From Bugula neritina (Eukaryota; Bryozoa; Gymnolaemata; Cheilostomatida; Bugulidae), in NCBI GenBank assembly GCA_964035545.1, contig CAXIUT010000230.1, positions 930,001 to 994,000 on the forward strand: a stretch of DNA of 64,000 nt, given 5' to 3'. Of the stretch, positions 13,901-28,590 are shown piece after piece; within the stretch, counting starts at the first letter, position 1; every line of letters starts with the position of its first letter. The notes beneath the pieces were generated by a model. The model was not told the origin of the DNA. It worked only from the letters and a program-made list of their open reading frames with translations, and did no database searches. Made by a program: the position numbers and the translations under genes.

Positions 13901-14716
13901 ACATACTGAAATACATTGCAACACATTAAAATATACTGCGACATACTGAAACATACTGCAACATGCTGAAATATACTGCAACATACGAAATACACTATCA
14001 CATATTGAAATACACTGCAACATGCTGAATTACACTCTAACATACTGAAATATGCTGTAGCATACTGAAATACACTGCAACACACTGAAGTATACTGTAA
14101 TACACTGAAATGTAATGCAACATACTGAATTATACTGCAACATAGTGCAACATACTGAAATACACTGTGAGACACTGAAATACACTGAAACATAATGCAA
14201 CATACTGCAACGTACTGAAATACACTGTAACATATCGAAATACACTGCAACATACTGCAACATACTGCAACACACTGAAATACACCGTAACATATCGAAA
14301 TACACTGCAACATACTGCAACATACTGAAAAACACTGCAACATACTGAAATACATTGCAACACATTAAAATATACTGCGACATACTGAAACATACTGCAA
14401 CATGCTGAAATATACTGCAACATACTGAAATACACTATCACATATTGAAATACACTGCAACATACTGAATTACACTCTAACATACTGAAATATGCTGTAG
14501 CATACTGAAATACACTGCAACACACTGAAGTATACTGTAATACACTGAAATGTAATGCAACATACTGAATTATACTGCAACATAGTGCAACTTACTGAAA
14601 TACACTGTGAGACACTGAAATACACTGAAACATAATGCAACATACTGCAACGTACTGAAATACACTGTAACATATCGAAATACACTGCAACATACTGCAA
14701 CATACTGCAACACACT
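13901..14716. repeat. 439/440-bp tandem duplication, copy in I-B
   Basis: The same duplication as at 7,090-7,905, shifted by 6,811 bp. The single CATACGAAA nonamer is again only in the first half (about 13,983). Confidence 0.8.
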
Positions 14717-15712
14717 GCAACATACTGCAAGATACTGCAACATACTGAAATATTGTGCGACACATTGAAATATACTGCAACATATTGAAATATACTGTAA
14801 CATACTGCAACATACGGCAGCATACCGAAATATACTGCGACACCTTGAAAAATACTGCAACATACTGAAATATACTGCAAGTGGTGCAACATACTGAAAT
14901 ACACTGTGACATACTGAAATACACTGCAACATACTGCAAGATACTGCAACGTACGGAAATACAGTGTAACTTATTGAATTACACTGCATCATACTGCAAC
15001 ATACTGAGATACACTGGAACATATTGATAAACACTGCAACACATTGAAATATACTGCAACACACTGAACCATATGGCAACATACCGAAATTTGCTGCGAC
15101 ACACTGAAAAATACTGCAACATACGAATTATACTTCAAGTGGTGCAACATTCTGAAATACAATGTGACACACTGAAATACACTGCAACATACTGCAACAT
15201 ACTGCAACATACTGAAATATTGTGCGACACATTGAAATATACTGCAACATATTGAAATATACTGTAACATACTGCAACATACTAAAATACACTGCAACAT
15301 ACTGAAATACATTGCAATACATTAAAATATACTGCGACATACTGAAACATACTGCAACATGCTGAAATATACTGCAACATACTGAAATACACTATAACAT
15401 ATTGAAATATACTGCAACATACTGAATTACACTCTAACATACTGAAATATGCTGTAGCATACTGAAATACACTGCAACACACTGAAGTATACTGTAATAC
15501 ACTGAAATGTAATGCAACATACTGAATTATACTGCAACATAGTGCAACATACTGAAATACACTGTGACACACTGAAATACACTGAAACATAATGCAACAT
15601 ACTGCAACATACTGAAATACACTGTAACATATCGAAATACACTGCAACATACTACAACATACTGCAACACACTGAAATACACCGTAACATATCGAAATAC
15701 ACTGCAACATAC

Positions 15713-16146
15713 TGCAACATACTGAAATACACTGTAACATATTGAATTACACTGCATCATACTGCAACATACTGAAAAACACTGGAACATATTAATATAC
15801 ACTGCAACTCTTTAAAATATACTGCAACACACTGCAACATACGGCAGCATACCGAAATATACTGCGACACCTTGAAAAATCCTGCAACATACTGAGATAT
15901 ACTGCAAGTGGTGCAACATACTGAAATACACTGTGACATACTGAAATACACTGCAACATACTGCAAGATACTGCAACGTACGGAAATACAGTGTAACTTA
16001 TTGAATTACACTGCATCATACTGCAACATACTGAGATACACTGGAACATATTGATATACACTGCAACACATTGAAATATACTGCAACACACTGAACCATA
16101 TGGCAACATACCGAAATTTACTGCGACACACTGAAAAATACTGCAA
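15713..16146. repeat. Family I tail before family II
   Basis: Instead of starting a third 6.8-kb copy as at 8,902, the array continues as the sequence after 5,352 (offset 10,360) until about 16,140. It then changes to the CATACAAAT-marked family II unit. The same stretch also matches about 23,473-23,906 (offset 7,760), so families I and II share this module and the boundary between them is gradual. Confidence 0.7.
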
Positions 16147-19100
16147 CATACAAATTATACTTCAAGTGGTGCAACATTCTGAAATACAATGTGACACACT
16201 GAAATACACTGCAACATACTGCAACATACTGAAATATTAAGCGACACATTGAAATATACTGCAACATATTGAAATATACTGTAACATACTGCAACATACT
16301 AAAATACACTGCAACATACTGAAATACATTGCAACACATTAAAATATACTGCGACATACTGAAACATACTGCAACATGCTGAAATATACTAAAACATACT
16401 GAAATACACTATAACGTATTGAAATATACTGCAACATGCTGAATTACACTCTAACATACTGAAATATGCTGTAGCATACTGAAATACACTGTCACACACT
16501 GAATTATACTGTAATACACTGAAATGTAATGCAACATACTGAATTATACTGCAACATACTGCAACATACTGAAATACACTGTAACATATCGAAATACACT
16601 GCAACATACTGCAACATACTGCAACATACTGAAATACACCGTAACATATCGAAATACACTGCAACATACTGCAACATACTGAAATGCACTGGGACATAAT
16701 GGAATACCCTGCAACACATTGAAATATACTGCAACAGACTGAAACATAAGGTAACACAATGAAGTATACTGCGACACATTAAAATATACTGCAACATACT
16801 GAAATATACTGCAACATACTGAAATGTAATGTAATATACAGAAATGTACTGTAACATACTGAAATATACTGTAACAGACTGAAATATACTCTAACATACC
16901 GAAATACACTGTAACATACTGAAATATACTGCAACATACTTCAACATACTGAATTACACTTGAACATAATGAAATACACTGCAACACATTGAAATATACT
17001 GCAACATATCGAAATGAATGGTAAACTAGTGTAATACACTGCAACATACTGCAACATACTGCAACATACTGAATTACACTGGAACATTTTGATATACACT
17101 GCAACACATTGAAATATACTGCAACACACTGAACCATACAGCAACATACCGAAATTTACTGCGACACACTGAAATACACTATCACATATTGAAATATACT
17201 GCAACATACTGAATTACACTCTAACATACTGAAATATGCTGTAGCATACTGAAATACACTGCAACACACTGAAGTATACTGTAATAAACTGAAATGTAAT
17301 GCAAAATACTGAATTATACTGCAACATAGTGCAACATACTGAAATACACTACAACATACTGCAACATACTGAAATACACTGGAACATATTGAAATACACT
17401 GCGACACATTGAAACATACTGCAACATACTGAAATATACTGCAAGATACTGCAACATACTGAAACAGACTGTGACATACTGAAATACACTGCAACATACT
17501 GCAAGATACCGCAACCTACTGAAATACACTGTAACATATTGAAATACACTGCATCATACTGCAACATACTGAATTACACTGGAAAATATTGATATACACT
17601 GCAACACATTGAAATATACTGCAACACACTGAAACATACGGCAATATACCAAAATATACTGCGACACCTCGAAAAATACTGCAACATAAGAAATATACTG
17701 CAAGTGGTGCAACATACTGAAATACAATGTGACACACTGGAATACACTGCAACATACTGCAACATACTGCAACATACTGAAATACACTGTAACATATTGA
17801 ATTACACTGCATCATACTGCAACATACTGAAAAACACTGGAACATATTGATATACACTGCAACTCATTGAAATATACTGCAACACACTGCAACATACGGC
17901 ATCATACCGAAATATACTGCGACACCTTGAAAAATACTGCAACATACTGAAATATACTGCAAGTGGTGCAACATACTGAAATACACTGTGACACACTGAA
18001 ATACACTGCAACATACTGCAACATACTGCAACATACTAAATTACACTGGAACATATTGATATACACTGCAACACATTGAAACATACTGCAACACACTGAA
18101 CCATATGGCAACATACCGAAATTTACTGCGACACACTGAAAAATACTGCAACATACGAACTATACTTCAAGTGGTGCAACATACTGAAATACAATGTGAC
18201 ACACTGAAATTCACTGCAACATACTGCAACATACTGAAATATTGTGCGACACATTGAAATATACTGCAACGTATTGAAATATACTGTAACATACTGCAAC
18301 ATACTAAAATACACTGCAACATACTGAAATACATTGCAACACATTAAAATATACTGCGACATACTGAAACATACTGCAACATGCTGAAATATACTGCAAC
18401 ATACTGAAATACACTATCACATATTGAAATATACTGCAACATACTGAATTACACTCTAACATACTGAAATATGCTGTAGCATACTGAAATACACTGCAAC
18501 ACACTGAAGTATACTGTAATACACTGAAATGTAATGCAACATACTGAATTATACTGCAACATAGTGCAACATACTGAAATACACTGTGACACACTGAAAT
18601 ACACTGAAACATAATGCAACATACTGCAACATACTGAAATACACTGTAACATATCGAAATACACTGCAACATACTGCAACATACTGCAACACACTGAAAT
18701 ACACCGTAACATATCGAAATACACTGCAACATACTGTAACATACTGAAATACACTGTAACATATTGAATTACACTGCATCATACTGCAACATACTGAAAA
18801 ACACTGGAACATATTGATATACACTGCAACTCATTGAAATATACTGCAACACACTGCAACATACGGCAGCATACCAAAATAAACTGCGACACCTTGAAAA
18901 ATACTGCAACATACTGAAATATACTGCAAGTGGTGCAACATACTGAAATACACTGTGACATACTGAAATACACTGCAACATACTGCAAGATACTGCAACG
19001 TACGGAAAGACAGTGTAACTTATTGAATTACACTGCATCATACTGCAACATACTGAAATACACCGTAACATATCGAAATACACTGCAACATACTGCAACA

Positions 19101-22100
19101 TACTGAAATGCACCGGAAGATAATCGAATACCCTGCAACACATTGAAATATACTGCAACAGACTGAAACATAAGGTAACACAATGAAGTATACTGCGACA
19201 CATTAAAATATACTGCAACATACTGAAATATACTGCAACATACTGAAAGGTAATGTAATATACAGAAATGTACTGTAACATACTGAAATATACTGTAACA
19301 GACTGAAATATACTCTAACATACCGAAATACACTGTAACATACTGAAATATACTGCAACATACTGCAACATACTGAATTACACTTGAACATAATGAAATA
19401 CACTGCAACACATTGAAATATACTGCAACATATCGAAATGAATGGTAAACTAGTGTAATATACTGTAACATAATGAAACATACCGGAACATACTGCAACG
19501 TATTAAAGTATAGTGTAACACACTAAAATATACGTCAACATACCGAAATATACTGCAACACGTTGAAAAATATTGCAACATACTGAAATATACTGCAACA
19601 TACTGCAACATACTGAAATACACTGGAACATATTGAACTACACTGCAACACTCTGAAATATACTGCAACACACTGAAACATACGGCAACATACCGAAATA
19701 AACTGCGACACGTTGAAAATTACTGCAACATACTGAAATATACTGCGACGCCTTAAAATATACTGCAACATACTGAAATAGACTGCAAGTGGTGCAACAT
19801 ACTGAAATACACTGTGACACACTGAAATACACTGCAACATACTGCAACATACTGCAACATACTGAAATATTGTGCGACACATTAAAATATACTGCAACAT
19901 ATTGAAATATACTGTAACATACTGCAACATACTAAAATACACTGCAACACAATAAAATATACTGCAACATACTGAAACATACTGCAACATACTGAAATAC
20001 ACTGTGACACATTGAAATACACTGCAACATACTGCAACATACTGCAACATACTGAAATACATTGCAACACATTAAAATATACTGCAACATACTGAAACAT
20101 ACTGCAACATACTGATATATACTGCAACACACTGAAACATACGGCAACATACCGAAATAAACTGCGACACGTTGAAAATTACAGCAACATACTGAAATAT
20201 ACTGCGACGCCTTAAAATATACTGCAACATACTGAAATAGACTGCAAGTGGTGCAACATACTGAAATACACTGTGACACACTGAAATACACTGCAACATA
20301 CTGCAACATACTGCAACATACTGAAATATTGTGCGACACAATAAAATATACTGCAACATATTGAAATACATTGCAACACCTTAAAATATACTGCAACATA
20401 CTGAAACATACTGCAACATACTGAAATATACTGCAACACACTGAAACATACGGCAACATACCGAGATAAACTGCGACACGTTGAAAATTACTGCAACATA
20501 CTGAAATATACTGCGACGCCTTAAAATATACTGCAACATACTGAAATAGACTGCAAGTGGTGCAACATACTGAAATACACTGTGACACACTGAAATACAC
20601 TGCAACATACTGCAACATACTGCGACATACTGAAATATTGTGCGACACAATAAAATATACTGCAACATATTGAAATATACTGTAACATACTGCAATATAC
20701 TAAAATACACTGCAACACATTAAAATATACTGCAACATACTGAAACATACTGCAACATACTGAAATACACTGTGACACACTGAAATACACTGCAACATAC
20801 TGCAACATACTGCAACATACTGAATTACACTGCAACATATTGATATACACTGCAACACATTGAAATATACTGCAACACACTGAACAATATGGCAACATAC
20901 CGAAATTTACTGCGACACACTGAAAAATACTGCAACATACGAATTATACTTCAAGTGGTGCAACATACTGAAATACAATGTGACACACTGAAATACACTG
21001 CAACATACTGCAACATACTGCAACATACTGAAATATTGTGCGACACATTAAAACATACTGCAACATATTGAAATATACTGTAACATACTGAAACATACTA
21101 AAATACACTGCAACACATTAAAATCTACTGCAACATACTGAAACATACTGCATCATACTGAAATACACTGTGACACACTGAAATACACTGCAACATACAG
21201 CAACATACTGCAACATACTGAATTACACTGGAACATATTGATATACACTGCAACACATTGAAATATACTGCAACACACTGAACCATATGGCAACATACCG
21301 AAATTTACTGCGACACACTGAAAAATACTGCAACATACGAATTATACTTCAAGTGGTGCAACATACTGAAATACAATGTGACACACTGAAATACACTGCA
21401 ACATACTGCAACATACTGAAATATTGTGCGACACATTGAAATATACTGCAACATATTGAAATATACTGTAACATACTGCAACATACTAAAATACACTGCA
21501 ACATACTGAAATACATTGCAACACATTAAAATATACTGCGACATACTGAAACATACCGCAACATGCTGAAATATACTGCAACATACTGAAATACACTATA
21601 ACATATTGAAATATACTGCAACATACTGAATTACACTCTAACATACTGAAATATGCTGTAGCATACTGAAATACACTGCAACACACTGAAGTATACTGTA
21701 ATACACTGAAATGTAATGCAACATACTGAATTATACTGCAACATAGTGCAACATACTGAAATACACTACAACATACTGCAACATACTGAAATACACTGGA
21801 ACATATTGAAAAACACTGCGAAACATTGAAACATACTGCAACATACTGAAATATACTGCAAGATACTGCAATATACTGAAACAGACTGTGACATACTGAA
21901 ATACACTGCAACATACTGCAAGATACCGCAACCTACTGAAATACACTGTAACGTATTGAAATACACTGCATCATACTGTAACATACTGAATTACACTGGA
22001 ACATATAGATATACACTGCAACACATTGAAATATACCGCAACACACTGCAACATACGGCAGCATACCGAAATATACTGCGACACCTTGAAAAATACTGCA

Positions 22101-23906
22101 ACATACTGAAATATACTGCAAGTGGTGCAACATACTGAAATACACTGTGACATACTGAAATACACTGCAACATTCTGCAAGATATTGCAACATACGGATA
22201 TACAGCGTAACTTATTGAATTACACTGCATCATACTGCAACATACTGAAATACACTGTGACACATTGAAACACACTGCAACATACTGCAACATACTGCAA
22301 CATACTGAAATACATTGCAACACATTAAAATATACTGCAACAAACTGAAACATACTGCAACATACTGAAATATACTGCAACACACTGAAACATACGGCAA
22401 CATACCGAAATAAACTGCGACACGTTGAAAATTACTGCAACATACTGAAATATACTGCGACGCCTTAAAATATACTGCAACATACTGAAATAGACTGCAA
22501 GTGGTGCAACATACTGAAATACACTGTGACACACTGAAATACACTGCAACATACTGCAACATACTGCAACATACTGAAATATTGTGCGACACAATAAAGT
22601 ATACTGCAACATATTGAAATATACTGTAACATACTGCAACATACTAAAATACACTGCAACACATTAAAATATACTGCAACATACTGAAACATACTGCAAC
22701 ATACTGAAATACACTGTGACACACTGAAATACACTGCAACATACTGCAACATACTGCAACATACTGAATTACACTGGAACATATTGATATACACTGCAAC
22801 ACATTGAAATATACTGCAACACACTGAACAATATGGCAACATACCGAAATTTACTGCGACACACTGAAAAATACTGCAACATACGAATTATACTTCAAGT
22901 GGTGCAACATACTGAAATACAATGTGACACACTGAAATACACTGCAACATACTGCAACATACTGCAACATACTGAAATATTGTGCGACACATTGAAACAT
23001 ACTGCAACGTATTGAAATATACTGTAACATACTGCAACATACTGAAATACACTGCAACATACTGAAGTACATTGCAACACATTAAAATATACTGCGACAT
23101 ACTGAAACATACTGCAACATGCTGAAATATACTGCAACATACTGAAATGCACTATCACATATTGAAATACACTGCAACATACTGAATTACACTCTAACAT
23201 ACTGAAATATGCTGTAGCATACTGAAATACACTGCAACACACTGAAGTATACTGTAATACACTGAAATGTAATGCAACATACTGAATTATACTGCAACAT
23301 AGTGCAACATACTGAAATACACTGTGAGACACTGAAATACACTGAAACATAATGCAACATACTGCAACGTACTGAAATACACTGTAACATATCGAAATAC
23401 ACTGCAACATACTGCAACATACTGCAACACACTGAAATACACCGTAACATATCGAAATACACTGGAACATACTGCAACATACTGAAATACACTGTAACAT
23501 ATTGAATTACACTGCATCATACTGCAACATACTGAAAAACACTGGAACATATTGATATACACTGCAACTCATTGAAATATACTGCAACACACTGCAACAT
23601 ACGGCAGCATACCAAAATATACTGCGACACCTTGAAAAATACTGCAACATACTGAAATATACTGCAAGTGGTGCAACATACTGAAATACACTGTGATATA
23701 CTGAAATACACTGCAACATACTGCAAGATACTGCAACGTACGAAAATACAGTGTAACTTAATAAATTACACTGCATCATACTGCAACATACTGAGATACA
23801 CTGGAACATATTGATATACACTGCAACACATTGAAATATACTGCAACACACTGAACCATATGGCAACATACCGAAATTTACTGCGACACACTGAAAAACA
23901 CTGCAA
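16147..23906. repeat. HOR family II, 7,760-bp unit, copy 1
   Basis: I set the unit start at the diagnostic nonamer CATACAAAT, which I see at 16,147, 23,907 and 31,399. The copy holds two ACTAGT landmarks (17,025 and 19,449, 2,424 bp apart), a cluster of 309/459-bp subrepeats at 19.65-20.7 kb, and a segment (20,720-21,108) that copy 2 lacks. Offsets to copy 2 are 7,760 at the left edge, 7,870 from 16.7 to 20.7 kb, 7,482 from 21.1 kb, and 7,492 after about 22.27 kb. Each step is explained by a whole-unit indel. Confidence 0.88.
19650..20720. repeat. Local subrepeats, 459 and 309 bp, in copy II-1
   Basis: The CpG-rich landmark TACGGCAACATACCG occurs at 19,681, 20,140 and 20,449. Each is followed by the motif AAACTGCGACACG and, about 100 bp later, by GTGGTGCAA. 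Copies of this element elsewhere come as three (27.5-28.4 kb), two (34.9-35.4, 40.6-41.0 and 63.4-63.8 kb) or one (about 22,393), so it is a copy-number-variable sub-unit. Confidence 0.82.
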
Positions 23907-24189
23907 CATACAAATTATACTTCAAGTGGTGCAACATTCTGAAATACAATGTGACACACTGAAATTCACTGCAACATACTGCAACATACTGAAATATTAA
24001 GCGACACATTGAAACATACTGCAACATATTGAAATATACTGTAACATACTGCAACATACTAAAATACACTGCAACATACTGAAATACATTGCAACACATT
24101 AAAATATACTGCGACATACTGAAACATACTGCAACATGCTGAAATATACTGCAACATACTGAAATACACTATAACGTATTGAAATATAC

Positions 24190-24600
24190 TGCAACATACT
24201 GAATTACACTCTAACATACTGAAATATGCTGTAGCATACTGAAATACACTGCAACACACTGAAGTATACTGTAATACACTGAAATGTAATGCAACATACT
24301 GAATTATACTGCAACATAGTGCAACATACTGAAATACACTGTGACACACTGAAATACACTGAAACATAATGCAACATACTGCAACATACTGAAATACACT
24401 GTAACATATCGAAATACACTGCAACATACTGCAACATACTGCAACACACTGAAATACACCGTAACATATCGAAATACACTGCAACATACTGTAACATACT
24501 GAAATACACTGTAACATATTGAATTACACTGCATCATACTGCAACATACTGAAAAACACTGGAACATATTGATATACACTGCAACTCATTGAAATATACT
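24190..24600. repeat. Non-allelic replaced tract (probable gene conversion or unequal exchange)
   Basis: Here copy II-2 does not match its counterparts at 16.43-16.73 kb and 31.68-31.98 kb. It matches 18,435-18,845 (offset 5,755) and 26,305-26,715 (offset 2,115) instead. The left limit lies between the shared variant ATAACGTATT (24,171) and GCAACACACTGAAG (24,251). The right limit is at GCAACAGACTGAAAC (24,601), where the allelic match resumes at offset 7,870. The net length change is +110 bp, eleven decamers. Confidence 0.78.
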
Positions 24601-27519
24601 GCAACAGACTGAAACATAAGGTAACACAATGAAGTATACTGCGACACATTAAAATATACTGCAACATACTGAAATATACTGCAACATACTGAAATGTAAT
24701 GTAATATACAGAAATGTACTGTAACATACTGAAATATACTGTAACAGACTGAAATATACTCTAACATACCGAAATACACTGTAACATACTGAAATATACT
24801 GCAACATACTTCAACATACTGAATTACACTTGAACATAATGAAATACACTGCAACACATTGAAATATACTGCAACATATCGAAATGAATGGTAAACTAGT
24901 GTAAAACACTGCAACATACTGCAACATACTGCAACATACTGAATTACACTGGAACATTTTGATATACACTGCAACACATTGAAATATACTGCAACACACT
25001 GAACCATACAGCAACATACCGAAATTTACTGCGACACACTGAAATACACTATCACATATTGAAATATACTGCAACATACTGAATTACACTCTAACATACT
25101 GAAATATGCTGTAGCATACTGAAATACACTGCAACACACTGAAGTATACTGTAATAAACTGAAATGTAATGCAAAATACTGAATTATACTGCAACATAGT
25201 GCAACATACTGAAATACACTACAACATACTGCAACATACTGAAATACACTGGAACATATTGAAATACACTGCGACACATTGAAACATACTGCAACATACT
25301 GAAATATACTGCAAGATACTGCAACATACTGAAACAGACTGTGACATACTGAAATACACTGCAACATACTGCAAGATACCGCAACCTACTGAAATACACT
25401 GTAACATATTGAAATACACTGCATCATACTGCAACATACTGAATTACACTGGAAAATATTGATATACACTGCAACACATTGAAATATACTGCAACACACT
25501 GAAACATACGGCAATATACCAAAATATACTGCGACACCTTGAAAAATACTGCAACATAAGAAATATACTGCAAGTGGTGCAACATACTGAAATACAATGT
25601 GACACACTGGAATACACTGCAACATACTGCAACATACTGCAACATACTGAAATACACTGTAACATATTGAATTACACTGCATCATACTGCAACATACTGA
25701 AAAACACTGGAACATATTGATATACACTGCAACTCATTGAAATATACTGCAACACACTGCAACATACGGCATCATACCGAAATATACTGCGACACCTTGA
25801 AAAATACTGCAACATACTGAAATTTACTGCAAGTGGTGCAACATACTGAAATACACTGTGACACACTGAAATACACTGCAACATACTGCAACATACTGCA
25901 ACATACTAAATTACACTGGAACATATTGATATACACTGCAACACATTGAAACATACTGCAACACACTGAACCATATGGCAACATACCGAAATTTACTGCG
26001 ACACACTGAAAAATACTGCAACATACGAACTATACTTCAAGTGGTGCAACATACTGAAATACAATGTGACACACTGAAATTCACTGCAACATACTGCAAC
26101 ATACTGAAATATTGTGCGACACATTGAAATATACTGCAACGTATTGAAATATACTGTAACATACTGCAACATACTAAAATACACTGCAACATACTGAAAT
26201 ACATTGCAACACATTAAAATATACTGCGACATACTGAAACATACTGCAACATGCTGAAATATACTGCAACATACTGAAATACACTATCACATATTGAAAT
26301 ATACTGCAACATACTGAATTACACTCTAACATACTGAAATATGCTGTAGCATACTGAAATACACTGCAACACACTGAAGTATACTGTAATACACTGAAAT
26401 GTAATGCAACATACTGAATTATACTGCAACATAGTGCAACATACTGAAATACACTGTGACACACTGAAATACACTGAAACATAATGCAACATACTGCAAC
26501 ATACTGAAATACACTGTAACATATCGAAATACACTGCAACATACTGCAACATACTGCAACACACTGAAATACACCGTAACATATCGAAATACACTGCAAC
26601 ATACTGTAACATACTGAAATACACTGTAACATATTGAATTACACTGCATCATACTGCAACATACTGAAAAACACTGGAACATATTGATATACACTGCAAC
26701 TCATTGAAATATACTGCAACACACTGCAACATACGGCAGCATACCAAAATAAACTGCGACACCTTGAAAAATACTGCAACATACTGAAATATACTGCAAG
26801 TGGTGCAACATACTGAAATACACCGTGACATACTGAAATACACTGCAACATACTGCAAGATACTGCAACGTACGGAAAGACAGTGTAACTTATTGAATTA
26901 CACTGCATCATACTGCAACATACTGAAATACACCGTAACATATCGAAATACACTGCAACATACTGCAACATACTGAAATGCACCGGAAGATAATCGAATA
27001 CCCTGCAACACATTGAAATATACTGCAACAGACTGAAACATAAGGTAACACAATGAAGTATACTGCGACACATTAAAATATACTGCAACATACTGAAATA
27101 TACTGCAACATACTGAAATGTAATGTAATATACAGAAATGTACTGTAACATACTGAAATATACTGTAACAGACTGAAATATACTCTAACATACCGAAATA
27201 CACTGTAACATACTGAAATATACTGCAACATACTGCAACATACTGAATTACACTTGAACATAATGAAATACACTGCAACACATTGAAATATACTGCAACA
27301 TATCGAAATGAATGGTAAACTAGTGTAATATACTGTAACATAATGAAACATACCGGAACATACTGCAACGTATTAAAGTATAGTGTAACACACTAAAATA
27401 TACGTCAACATATCGAAATATACTGCAACACGTTGAAAAATATTGCAACATACTGAAATATACTGCAACATACTGCAACATACTGAAATACACTGGAACA
27501 TATTGAACTACACTGCAAC

Positions 27520-28590
27520 ACTCTGAAATATACTGCAACACACTGAAACATACGGCAACATACCGAAATAAACTGCGACACGTTGAAAATTACTGCAACA
27601 TACTGAAATATACTGCGACGCCTTAAAATATACTGCAACATACTGAAATAGACTGCAAGTGGTGCAACATACTGAAATACACTGTGACACACTGAAATAC
27701 ACTGCAACATACTGCAACATACTGCAACATACTGAAATATTGTGCGACACATTAAAATATACTGCAACATATTGAAATATACTGTAACATACTGCAACAT
27801 ACTAAAATACACTGCAACACAATAAAATATACTGCAACATACTGAAACATACTGCAACATACTGAAATACACTGTGACACATTGAAATACACTGCAACAT
27901 ACTGCAACATACTGCAACATACTGAAATACATTGCAACACATTAAAATATACTGCAACATACTGAAACATACTGCAACATACTGATATATACTGCAACAC
28001 ACTGAAACATACGGCAACATACCGAAATAAACTGCGACACGTTGAAAATTACAGCAACATACTGAAATATAGTGCGACGCCTTAAAATATACTGCAACAT
28101 ACTGAAATAGACTGCAAGTGGTGCAACATACTGAAATACACTGTGACACACTGAAATACACTGCAACATACTGCAACATACTGCAACATACTGAAATATT
28201 GTGCGACACAATAAAATATACTGCAACATATTGAAATACATTGCAACACATTAAAATATACTGCAACATACTGAAACATACTGCAACATACTGAAATATA
28301 CTGCAACACACTGAAACATACGGCAACATACCGTGATAAACTGCGACACGTTGAAAATTACTGCAACATACTGAAATATACTGCGACGCCTTAAAATATA
28401 CTGCAACATACTGAAATAGACTGCAAGTGGTGCAACATACTGAAATACACTGTGACACACTGAAATACACTGCAACATACTGCAACATACTGCAACATAC
28501 TGAAATATTGTGCGACACAATAAAATATACTGCAACATATTGAAATATACTGTAACATACTGCAATATACTAAAATACACTGCAACACAT
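27520..28590. repeat. Local subrepeats, 459 and 309 bp, in copy II-2
   Basis: TACGGCAACATACCG at 27,551, 28,010 and 28,319, with the same spacing as in copy II-1. The third copy has a private change (ACCGTGATAAAC against ACCGAGATAAAC at 20,460). The right edge coincides with the 388-bp deletion. Confidence 0.82.

Larger units (their letters stand above)
8902..15712. repeat. HOR family I, 6,811-bp unit, copy B
   Basis: Second copy of the 6.8-kb unit. The offset from copy A is 6,821 bp up to about 13,810. There one decamer is missing: two CATACTGCAA-type units in a row where copy A has three near 6,980. From then on the offset is 6,811. Point differences are few; one is A near 9,731 where copy A has G near 2,910. 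The 1,011-bp open stretch at 2,866-3,876 recurs here at 9,687-10,697 with the same conceptual translation, which shows how recent the duplication or homogenisation is. Confidence 0.9.
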
